A stretch of DNA of 6,051 nucleotides from RPQJ01 sp036277615 (lineage in GTDB: Bacteria; Pseudomonadota; Gammaproteobacteria; Steroidobacterales; Steroidobacteraceae), in NCBI GenBank assembly GCA_036277615.1, contig DASUMQ010000344.1, positions 1 through 6,051 on the forward strand, in the 5' to 3' direction. Position 1 is the stretch's first letter. Each line of letters begins with the position of its first letter. Made by a program: the position numbers and the translations under genes. Of the stretch, positions 1 to 5,780 are shown one piece after another. Under the pieces are notes generated by a model. It searched no databases and was not told the origin of the DNA. It saw only the letters and a program-made list of their open reading frames with translations.

Positions 1-2
1 TC

Positions 3-290
3 GGGCTCGAGTCGTTCGGCACGACGGGACTGCTGCGCTCGCTGGTGGTGAGTGAAGACGCGCGCGGTCGCGGCCTCGGCGGGGTGCTCGTGGCCTCCCT
101 GGAACGGTTTGCCCGCGCGGCAGGGCTCGCCGAGCTCGTACTGCTGACGCAGACCGCGGAGGCATTCTTTGCCGGTCGGGGCTACGCCGCGATCGCGCGC
201 GCGAACGCACCGGCCGCGGTCCTCGAGTCGTCGGAATTCAGGTCGCTGTGCCCGGCATCCGCCGTGTGCATGTCGAAACGCCTGGCGTGA
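3..290 (+). CDS. arsN2: ArsN2-type GNAT N-acetyltransferase, 5' end missing
   Basis: This is the C-terminal 95 residues of a GNAT-fold acetyltransferase; the reading frame is open to the window edge, so the true start lies upstream. The acetyl-CoA pyrophosphate loop is visible as RGRGLG (visible residues 21-26), preceded by the beta strand LLRSLVV and followed by a helix. The tail, with AFFAGRGY, a LESSEF segment and LCPASAVCM, matches what I recall of the ArsN2 group found in ars operons. GNAT enzymes transfer an acetyl group from acetyl-CoA to an amine. The related ArsN1 acts on phosphinothricin and arsinothricin, but the substrate of ArsN2 is not established to my knowledge. Its stop codon overlaps the proposed arsC start (GTGA), which supports co-translation. 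An internal GTG at base 45 opens a shorter frame, but starting there would remove a conserved strand, so it is unlikely to be the start. Confidence 0.85.
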   Translation, partial: GLESFGTTGLLRSLVVSEDARGRGLGGVLVASLERFARAAGLAELVLLTQTAEAFFAGRGYAAIARANAPAAVLESSEFRSLCPASAVCMSKRLA

Positions 291-775
291 GCCTCGTGAA
301 CGTCCTGTTCCTGTGCACGGGCAACTCCTGCCGCTCGATCCTGGGCGAGGCCACGTTCAATCACCTCGCGCCGGCCGGCTGGGTCGCGATGAGTGCGGGC
401 AGCCACCCCACGGGAACGGTGCATCCTCGCTCGCTCGCACTGCTGCGGCGGGAGGGAATTCAGACCGACGGCTGTCACAGCAAGTCCTGGGACGCACTGC
501 CCGCGGTGCCCGACATCGTGATCACCGTGTGCTCGAGCGCCGCCGGCGAGAGCTGCCCGGCGTACCTTGGACCCGCGCTGCGCAGCCACTGGGGCGTGGA
601 CGACCCGGCGCACGCGACTGGCACCGACGACGAAATCGACGCGGCCTTCGAGAAGGCCTATCGGATCCTGCGACGCCGCATCGAAGCGTTCCTGGCTCTT
701 CCTCTCGACCGTCTGGTCAAGGATCGGGCAAGGCTCAAGGCCGAGATGGATCGTATCGGCGACATCGTGGAGTAG
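287..775 (+). CDS. arsC: Arsenate reductase ArsC, LMW-phosphatase/thioredoxin type
   Basis: The 162-residue product should reduce arsenate to arsenite in the cytoplasm, supplying the substrate for the Acr3 pump encoded next. The fold is the low-molecular-weight protein tyrosine phosphatase type. The oxyanion-binding P-loop CTGNSCRS is at residues 10-17 (CX5R, nucleophile Cys10, Arg16). The second redox segment VCSSAAGESCP holds Cys82 and Cys90, and HWGVDDPA near residues 101-108 carries the expected aspartates. The C-terminal stretch AFEKAYRILRRRIEAFLALPL is typical of proteobacterial ArsC. The three-cysteine layout implies recycling through a disulfide cascade, although the reductant (thioredoxin or glutaredoxin) cannot be told from sequence. 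I chose GTG 287 because it overlaps the upstream stop by four bases. GTG 296 would give a start at MNVLFLC, which fits many homologues and is a close alternative. The open frame extends to GTG 248, but those extra residues look non-native. No strong Shine-Dalgarno precedes either start. Confidence 0.95.
   Translation: MSLVNVLFLCTGNSCRSILGEATFNHLAPAGWVAMSAGSHPTGTVHPRSLALLRREGIQTDGCHSKSWDALPAVPDIVITVCSSAAGESCPAYLGPALRSHWGVDDPAHATGTDDEIDAAFEKAYRILRRRIEAFLALPLDRLVKDRARLKAEMDRIGDIVE
769..772 (+). promoter_or_regulatory. Shine-Dalgarno site for acr3
   Basis: GGAG lies six bases before ATG 779, inside the last codons of arsC. It supports the first ATG as the acr3 start over the in-frame ATG at codon 17. 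Confidence 0.6.
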
Positions 776-778
776 GTC

Positions 779-1852
779 ATGTCGACCCAGTGTGAGATCA
801 CCGTGAAACCTGCCACGCGCGCGCCGATGAGCGTGTTCGAGCGGTATCTCACGGTCTGGGTGTTCGTCTGCATCATCGTCGGTGTCCTGCTCGGTCGAGT
901 CTTCCCCGCTCAGTTCCAGGCCATCGGCCGCATGGAGTTCGCCCGGGTCAACCTGCCGGTGGGACTGCTGATCTGGGTGATGATCGTGCCGATGCTCGTG
1001 AAGGTGGACTTCGCCGCGCTGCACGAGGTGCGGCGGCACGTCCGGGGCATCGGTGTCACCCTGCTGGTGAACTGGCTCGTCAAGCCGTTCTCGATGGCGT
1101 TGCTCGCCTGGATCTTCATCCGGCACCTGTTCGCGCCCTGGCTGCCGGCCGATCAGCTCGACAGCTACGTTGCGGGCCTGATCCTGCTCGCGGCCGCGCC
1201 GTGCACGGCGATGGTGTTCGTCTGGTCGCGTCTCTCGAACGGGGACCCGACGTTCACGCTGACGCAGGTTGCGTTGAACGACTCGATCATGGTGTTCGCG
1301 TTCGCCCCGATCGTCGGCCTGCTGCTGGGGATGGCCGCGATCACCGTTCCGTGGGACACGCTGATCACCTCCGTCGTCCTCTACATCGTGATCCCCGTGG
1401 TCCTGGCCCAGGCCTGGCGGCGATCGCTGCTCAAGCATGGCCGCCCGGCATTCGATGCCGCAATGGCGCGGATCGGGCCGTGGTCGACCGCGGCGCTGCT
1501 GCTGACGCTGGTGCTGCTGTTCGGGTTCCAGGGCGAGGCGATCATCGACCAGCCGCTCGTGATCGCCCTTCTCGCCGTGCCGATCCTGATCCAGGTGTTC
1601 CTGAACTCGTCGCTCGCGTACTGGCTCAATCGCGCGGTGGGTGAATCGCACGCGATCGCCTGTCCGTCTGCGCTGATCGGCGCGTCGAACTTTTTCGAAC
1701 TCGCGGTCGCTGCGGCGATCAGCCTGTTCGGGTTCGAGTCGGGCGCCGCGCTCGCCACCGTCGTCGGCGTGCTGATCGAGGTGCCGGTGATGCTGCTCGT
1801 GGTCCGCGTCGTGAACTCGACCAAGCCCTGGTACGAGCGGCGGGCGGCGTGA
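779..1852 (+). CDS. acr3: ACR3-family arsenite efflux permease
   Basis: This 357-residue inner-membrane protein should export arsenite, using the proton gradient. It is rich in hydrophobic segments, consistent with the ten-helix topology of the ACR3 (BASS superfamily) carriers, and has the usual length. After a short polar N-terminus the family start SVFERYLTVWVFVCIIVGVLLG is clear. The hallmark APCTAMVFVWS segment holds Cys142, equivalent to the cysteine shown to be needed for transport in characterised Acr3 proteins. GASNFFELAVA near residues 311-321 and VLIEVPVML with Glu334 match the second conserved region. The ATG is three bases after the arsC stop with a GGAG site in front. The stop TGA shares its last base with the ATG of the next gene. 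It is clearly ACR3 and not the unrelated ArsB family. Some annotations use the symbol arsB for it. Confidence 0.97.
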   Translation: MSTQCEITVKPATRAPMSVFERYLTVWVFVCIIVGVLLGRVFPAQFQAIGRMEFARVNLPVGLLIWVMIVPMLVKVDFAALHEVRRHVRGIGVTLLVNWLVKPFSMALLAWIFIRHLFAPWLPADQLDSYVAGLILLAAAPCTAMVFVWSRLSNGDPTFTLTQVALNDSIMVFAFAPIVGLLLGMAAITVPWDTLITSVVLYIVIPVVLAQAWRRSLLKHGRPAFDAAMARIGPWSTAALLLTLVLLFGFQGEAIIDQPLVIALLAVPILIQVFLNSSLAYWLNRAVGESHAIACPSALIGASNFFELAVAAAISLFGFESGAALATVVGVLIEVPVMLLVVRVVNSTKPWYERRAA

Positions 1853-3126
1853 TGGCGACGCCGCTCGCCGTGCCGTTGGCCTCTCGCCTCAACGAGGCGT
1901 GCCAGTGCATCCGGGTGGATCGCGCCAAACTCGCGGCGCAAGTGCGCGAGCGACTCGGCGCGACGGAATTTCCGTCCAGCCTCGTGTCGGGCAGCGTCGT
2001 GTTCGTCGATCCACGCCAGGCCGTGGCCATGCAGCGCACGATCCGGCTGATCGGTCGTGTCGTGGCAAGCCCGGTCTTCGAGCGGAGAATCGTCGCGAGC
2101 GCCCCGGAGATCGCGCGGACGCCGCAGCCGACGTCGGCCGGCGTGCTGGGCTTCGATTTTCATCTCGGCACTGAACAGCCGCAGCTGATCGAGGTGAACA
2201 CCAACCCCGGCGGCTTGCTCGTGAACCTCGAGATCGCCCGCGCGGCCGAGGCGTGCTGTGACTGCCTGACCGCGCCGCTGGCGGCCAGGGTGGCAGGGGC
2301 CGTGCCCATTGCGGGCGTGGCGAGCCGCGTCGTCGACAGCTTCGTCGCGGACTTCGCGCGCGCCCGCCCCGGCCGGACGCTGCGCACCGTCGCGATCGTC
2401 GACGACGACCCGGAAGGCCAGTACCTGTATCCGGAGTTCCGGCTGTACCAGCGGCTGCTGGAGCACGCAGGATTCAAAGTCGTGATTGCCGATGCGGCCT
2501 CGGTGTCGGTCGAAGGCGCGGCGCTGGTGGCGCAGGGCGAGATCGTCGATCTCGTCTACAACCGTTGCACCGATTTCTATTTCGCCGAAACGCGTCACGC
2601 GGCGCTGCGCGAGGCGTACGAGCGCGACCTCGCCCTCATCACGCCGCACCCCGCCGACCACGCGCGCTGGGCCGACAAGCGACTGCTGGCGTGGCTCCGC
2701 GACGCCGCACTGCTGACTGAGGCTGGGCTCGAATCCGGCGACCAGGACCACCTGCGGGCCACGATTCCGGCCACGGAGGTCGTCGATCCGGCGCGCGCGA
2801 CGGACCTGTGGGCGCGTCGCAAGGGGCTCTTCTTCAAGCCTGTCGACGGCTTCGGCGGCAAGGCAGCATACCGCGGCGACAAGCTCACGCGCGGCGCGTT
2901 CGAACACGTCCTGTCGAATCGCTACGTGGCGCAATCGATCGCACCCACCTCGTCGAGACGGGTGCCCACGGACGACGGCAACGACGTCGACCTCCGCGTG
3001 GACGTCCGCAACTACGCTGTGCAAGGTGAGACGTGGCTGCGGGCCGCGCGGCTCTACCGGGGCCAGACCACGAATTTCCGCACCGCCGGCGGCGGCTTCG
3101 CACCGGTCATCGTGACGCCGCTCTGA
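1852..3126 (+). CDS. Uncharacterised ATP-grasp-like protein of the ars operon
   Basis: I do not recognise a named gene for this 424-residue protein. Several segments look like ATP-grasp ligase motifs. QLIEVNTNPGG (residues 111-121, Glu114 and Asn116) resembles the metal-binding ExN strand, preceded by Asp102. FFKPVDGFGGKAAYRGDK (327-344) resembles the ATP-binding lysine plus glycine-rich loop. DLRVDVRNY (380-388) and GQTTNFRTAGGG (404-415) resemble the DxR strand and the N-F-R segment seen in RimK-like enzymes. The metal motif comes before the nucleotide loop, the reverse of the usual order, suggesting circular permutation as in eukaryotic glutathione synthetase. ATP-grasp enzymes usually join a carboxylate to an amine or thiol through an acyl-phosphate. 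Cysteines cluster at 17/19 and 135/136/138. No signal peptide or membrane helix is apparent, so it should be cytosolic. ATG 1852 overlaps the acr3 stop by one base (TGATG); an in-frame GTG lies one codon earlier at 1849. No clear Shine-Dalgarno is present, so translation may depend on coupling. The substrate is unknown. Confidence 0.75.
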   Translation: MATPLAVPLASRLNEACQCIRVDRAKLAAQVRERLGATEFPSSLVSGSVVFVDPRQAVAMQRTIRLIGRVVASPVFERRIVASAPEIARTPQPTSAGVLGFDFHLGTEQPQLIEVNTNPGGLLVNLEIARAAEACCDCLTAPLAARVAGAVPIAGVASRVVDSFVADFARARPGRTLRTVAIVDDDPEGQYLYPEFRLYQRLLEHAGFKVVIADAASVSVEGAALVAQGEIVDLVYNRCTDFYFAETRHAALREAYERDLALITPHPADHARWADKRLLAWLRDAALLTEAGLESGDQDHLRATIPATEVVDPARATDLWARRKGLFFKPVDGFGGKAAYRGDKLTRGAFEHVLSNRYVAQSIAPTSSRRVPTDDGNDVDLRVDVRNYAVQGETWLRAARLYRGQTTNFRTAGGGFAPVIVTPL

Positions 3127-3143
3127 CAACCGCGTCGCGCGCC

Positions 3144-3172
3144 CCTGGAGCCCCGTCGAGCGCTGCTCCAGG
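3144..3172. terminator. Inverted repeat between convergent operons, possible bidirectional terminator
   Basis: CCTGGAGC (3144-3151) and GCTCCAGG (3165-3172) form a perfect 8-bp GC-rich stem with a 13-base loop. It sits 17 bases after the plus-strand stop and 5 bases beyond the minus-strand tolC stop, exactly where a shared terminator would be. Neither flank has a T-run, so it is not a textbook intrinsic terminator on either strand. It could instead act as an RNA 3'-end stabiliser or with Rho. Confidence 0.5.
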
Positions 3173-3177
3173 CAACG

Positions 3178-4485
3178 TCACAGCATTCCCGCGGCCCTCG
3201 CCAGGCGCAGCTCGGCAAGCTCGGCGTCGAGCGCCGCGTCGTATCGGTTGCGAACTGCCTGCACGCGGAAGGTTTCAGCCTCGAGAAGCTGCGTCTGCGT
3301 GCCGAGACCGCCCGAGTAGCGTTCCTGCGCGATGCGAAGGCTCTCGTCTGCCTGCTCCGCCGCGTGCGCCGCGACGTCGACGCGCTGCCGGGCCTCCTGC
3401 AACCCCAGCCATGCCTGCCGCACCTGCAGCGCAACCAGGGACTCGGCTTCAGCGCGCTGCTGCTCGGTCGCACGCCGCGTGCGGTCGAGCGCCGCGGCCC
3501 GCTTGCGTGACTGGCCGCCGTCGAAAAGGGCCCATTGCACGCCGACGCCGGCCATGCCGACGGTCTCGTCGTCGAGGAACTGGTTGGCCAGGTAACGGTA
3601 GCTTCCGCTCAGCATGAGCTGCGGCAGCACCCGCGAGCGCTCCGTCCGCGCCATCTGCCCGTATGCCTCCGCCTGCGCGTCGAGCGCAGCCAATTCGGTT
3701 CGTCGCTCGAGCGCCTGCTCAGTCAACGCCTCCAGGCTCTGCGAGGCGCCTGCCGGCGCTTCGATGAATTCGTCGAGGTCCACCGGGCGGTCCATCGACG
3801 CGCCGAGCCGGCGGTTGTAGGCCGCCAGCGCCACCTCCGCGCCGTTCGCGGCCCGTAGCTCATGCTGTCTCGCATCGGCGAGGGCGACTTGCGCGGTGAG
3901 GAGGTCATTCTTCGGCACCAGTTCGCGCTCGAACAGGCTTTCCGTGTCGCGCGCGAGCGCCTCGAACGTCCGCACGCTGCTCTGCGCGACCGCGAGCGCC
4001 TTGCGCGCTCGTAGCACGCCGACGTAGGCCTCGGCCACCGCAAGCTTGACGTCGCTGGTCGTGGCGACCAGCTGTGCGTCGGCGCCGCGCGCCCGCGCAT
4101 CGGCCGCTGCGATGCTCGACGAAATCCGGCCGCTGGTAAACAGCGGCACGGTGATTGTCGCCGAACCCGTGGCGAACGCATCGTCCTGGAACAGTTCAGG
4201 AGGCTTGATCGGCAAACCCGTCCACGAAAAATCGAACGCGGGCGAGTCGTCGAGTTGTGTGTAGCCACCGTTCACGGTGACCAGCGGCCACCGCTGGCCT
4301 TGCGCAGCCTGGGCGTCCAGGGACGCGGACTCGGCCTGGCTGCGCGCCGCCGCGAGCGCGTGATCCTGCTGCAGCGCAAGCGCCCATGCGTCCGTAAGCG
4401 ACTCCGCGCAGGCCGCGCCCGACGCCGGGCCGAACGCAGCCACGGCGAGCGTGACCGCAACGCGTCGTGCGAACGACGTCCTCAT
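3178..4485 (-). CDS. TolC-family outer-membrane efflux protein
   Basis: The 435-residue product should be the outer-membrane and periplasmic channel of a tripartite efflux system. Residues 1-27 form a signal peptide: a basic start MRTSFARR, a hydrophobic core and a likely signal peptidase I site after ACA. The mature part shows two tandem outer-membrane efflux protein repeats, roughly residues 29-230 and 250-435. Each has a long alanine-rich, heptad-like helical region and a beta-strand segment, ATITVPLFTSGRISSSIAAAD in the first and GVGVQWALFDGGQSRKRAAALD in the second. The VPLF.SGR/WALFDGGQ pair is the family's repeated signature. SGGLGTQTQLLEAE near 391-404 is also typical. The ATG overlaps the sqr stop by four bases (ATGA), with GAGG 10 bases upstream, so translation is probably coupled. 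The open frame continues far upstream through sqr, but that part is out of frame with the real gene. The substrate cannot be told from this protein. Confidence 0.94.
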   Translation of the reverse strand: MRTSFARRVAVTLAVAAFGPASGAACAESLTDAWALALQQDHALAAARSQAESASLDAQAAQGQRWPLVTVNGGYTQLDDSPAFDFSWTGLPIKPPELFQDDAFATGSATITVPLFTSGRISSSIAAADARARGADAQLVATTSDVKLAVAEAYVGVLRARKALAVAQSSVRTFEALARDTESLFERELVPKNDLLTAQVALADARQHELRAANGAEVALAAYNRRLGASMDRPVDLDEFIEAPAGASQSLEALTEQALERRTELAALDAQAEAYGQMARTERSRVLPQLMLSGSYRYLANQFLDDETVGMAGVGVQWALFDGGQSRKRAAALDRTRRATEQQRAEAESLVALQVRQAWLGLQEARQRVDVAAHAAEQADESLRIAQERYSGGLGTQTQLLEAETFRVQAVRNRYDAALDAELAELRLARAAGML

Positions 4486-5753
4486 TGCTTCAGGGCCTCG
4501 ATACCCAGCGCGCTCAACACGTACTTCTCGTAGATCGGCGTGATCGAGCCGGTCTTCACCTTGCGGAGGAAATACTTCTCGAACGCGACCTTTGCGAGAT
4601 GCACCCACCTTCCCTCTCGCGCCCAGGTGACATTGCGAGGCGGAATCTGCGGCAGCGCAACGAACGCCGCGCCTGTATCGCCGAAATCCGCGAGGCAGAT
4701 GGCGTTCCAGGTTCCTCGCGCCTCCGCTGGCCGCCCCGCAATGTCCGCCGCGACGTTCAGGCAGATCGCATGAACCATCGACTCGATCATGAACCCGGTC
4801 TTCGGCGCGCCCGTAGGCACGGTGGTCGTCTCGACCGGAGGGATCGCGACGCACACGCCCGCGGAGTAGATATTCCGATACTTCCTGCTGCGCTGATGCT
4901 CGTCGATCAGCACGAAGCCGCGTGGGTTGCAGAGCTCCGGCACGGAGGCGACCGCGTCCACACCCTTGAACGCCGGCAGGATCATCGACCACTTGAACGG
5001 AAGCCTGTGCTCCTTGCGAACGGCGCCGTCCTCTGTGTATTCCGTCGCGTTGACGACGCCGGCCTCGACCGACGTCACCCTGGCATTCGTGACCCACTGG
5101 ATGTGCCGCTGGCGCAGCGTGGACTCCATCAGCCCCTTGCTGTCGCCGACGCCACCCAGTCCCATGTGCCCGATGTACGGTTCGGCCGTGACGAATGTGA
5201 TCGGCACGCGATCGCGAATCTTGCGACGTCGCAGGTCGGCGTCGACGATCATCGCCATCTCGTACGCTGGGCCGTAGCAGCTCGCGCCTGCGGCGGCGCC
5301 GATCACGATCGGGCCAGGGCTCCTCACGAAATCCTGGTAGTTCGCCCACGCGGCGAGCGAGTGCGCCTGGGTACAGACCGACGACGTATGACCGTCGGGC
5401 CCGAGTCCCGGCACCTCGTCGAACGCGAGCTTTGGCCCGGTCGTGATTACGAGGAAGTCATAAGAGTCTACGGTGCCGTCCTGCAGCGTGACTCGCGAGT
5501 TCGGTGCGTCGATCGACGCGACGAGCTTCGGCAACCACCGGATGCCCTTGGCGGCCAGTGGCGCCGCGAGGTCCACACGGGTCTGTTCGGGCGCCCGCCA
5601 GCCGACTGCGACCCAGGGGTTGGACGGGGTGAATTCGAAATACGGCGAGCTGCCGATCAGCGTCACTTCGTGCGCCGGCCCAAGCATCTTCTTCATCTCG
5701 TACGCGCAAGCGACACCACCGAGTCCGGCGCCGAGGATTGCCACCTTAGCCAT
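4482..5753 (-). CDS. sqr: Sulfide:quinone oxidoreductase
   Basis: This 423-residue flavoprotein should oxidise sulfide to sulfane sulfur or polysulfide and pass the electrons to the membrane quinone pool. An N-terminal FAD-binding Rossmann motif is clear (GAGLGG, residues 8-13), followed by the SQR-type segment PYFEFTPSNPWVAVGW. Three cysteines fit the catalytic set known from Acidithiobacillus ferrooxidans SQR (128, 160, 356): Cys127 in TSSVCTQAH, Cys159 in GAAAGASCYGPAYE, and Cys353 in WNAICLADFGDTGAAF. His131 and His196 (EPYIGHMG) are also at family positions. LPAFKGVDAV, VLIDEHQRS and PPVETTTVPTGAPKTGFMIESMV are strongly SQR-like. The C-terminus, GRWVHLAKVAFEKYFLRKVKTG and beyond, fits the amphipathic helices that dock the enzyme on the membrane. 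Flavocytochrome c sulfide dehydrogenase and type II NADH dehydrogenase were considered. The three cysteines and the lack of a signal peptide favour SQR. It lies between RND permease and TolC genes, 27 bases after the permease stop. Confidence 0.95.
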   Translation of the reverse strand: MAKVAILGAGLGGVACAYEMKKMLGPAHEVTLIGSSPYFEFTPSNPWVAVGWRAPEQTRVDLAAPLAAKGIRWLPKLVASIDAPNSRVTLQDGTVDSYDFLVITTGPKLAFDEVPGLGPDGHTSSVCTQAHSLAAWANYQDFVRSPGPIVIGAAAGASCYGPAYEMAMIVDADLRRRKIRDRVPITFVTAEPYIGHMGLGGVGDSKGLMESTLRQRHIQWVTNARVTSVEAGVVNATEYTEDGAVRKEHRLPFKWSMILPAFKGVDAVASVPELCNPRGFVLIDEHQRSRKYRNIYSAGVCVAIPPVETTTVPTGAPKTGFMIESMVHAICLNVAADIAGRPAEARGTWNAICLADFGDTGAAFVALPQIPPRNVTWAREGRWVHLAKVAFEKYFLRKVKTGSITPIYEKYVLSALGIEALKQ

Positions 5754-5761
5754 GATCTATT

Positions 5762-5768
5762 ACCCCCT
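5762..5768 (-). promoter_or_regulatory. Strong Shine-Dalgarno site for sqr
   Basis: Read on the minus strand, AGGGGGT precedes the sqr ATG (5753) by eight bases and lies wholly in the 27-base gap after the permease stop. It fixes the start and suggests independent, efficient initiation for sqr, whereas tolC downstream relies more on overlap. No convincing promoter can be seen in this gap. Confidence 0.65.
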
Positions 5769-5780
5769 GGGTCGTGCGTT

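Noticed and set aside
248..286. Longer arsC start at GTG 248
   Set aside because: The 13 added residues lie over the end of the acetyltransferase and precede the point where ArsC homologues begin. GTG 287 or GTG 296 fits better.
169..795. A 208-codon plus-strand frame overlapping arsC
   Set aside because: It is the +1 shadow of arsC, arginine- and proline-rich with no recognisable fold.
182..1651. A 489-codon open frame on the minus strand, antisense to arsC and acr3
   Set aside because: Its product is highly charged, full of R, H, D, E and Q, with low-complexity character. That is the pattern of the reverse strand of a GC-rich gene. The plus-strand frames encode recognisable proteins.
1381..3129. 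A 582-codon open frame on the minus strand, antisense to acr3 and the ATP-grasp-like gene
   Set aside because: The product is arginine-rich and shows no domain I recognise. The plus-strand frame has coherent motifs and tight operon spacing.
4486..5349. N-terminal extension of the tolC frame into sqr, which could suggest a fusion protein
   Set aside because: The extension is out of frame with sqr, is rich in R and G without known motifs, and ends where a clear signal peptide begins at base 4485.
5754..5780. Possible sqr promoter in the gap after the RND permease gene
   Set aside because: The 27 bases hold a good ribosome site but are too short to contain both a -35 and -10 element, and none is apparent. 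Operon transcription is more likely.
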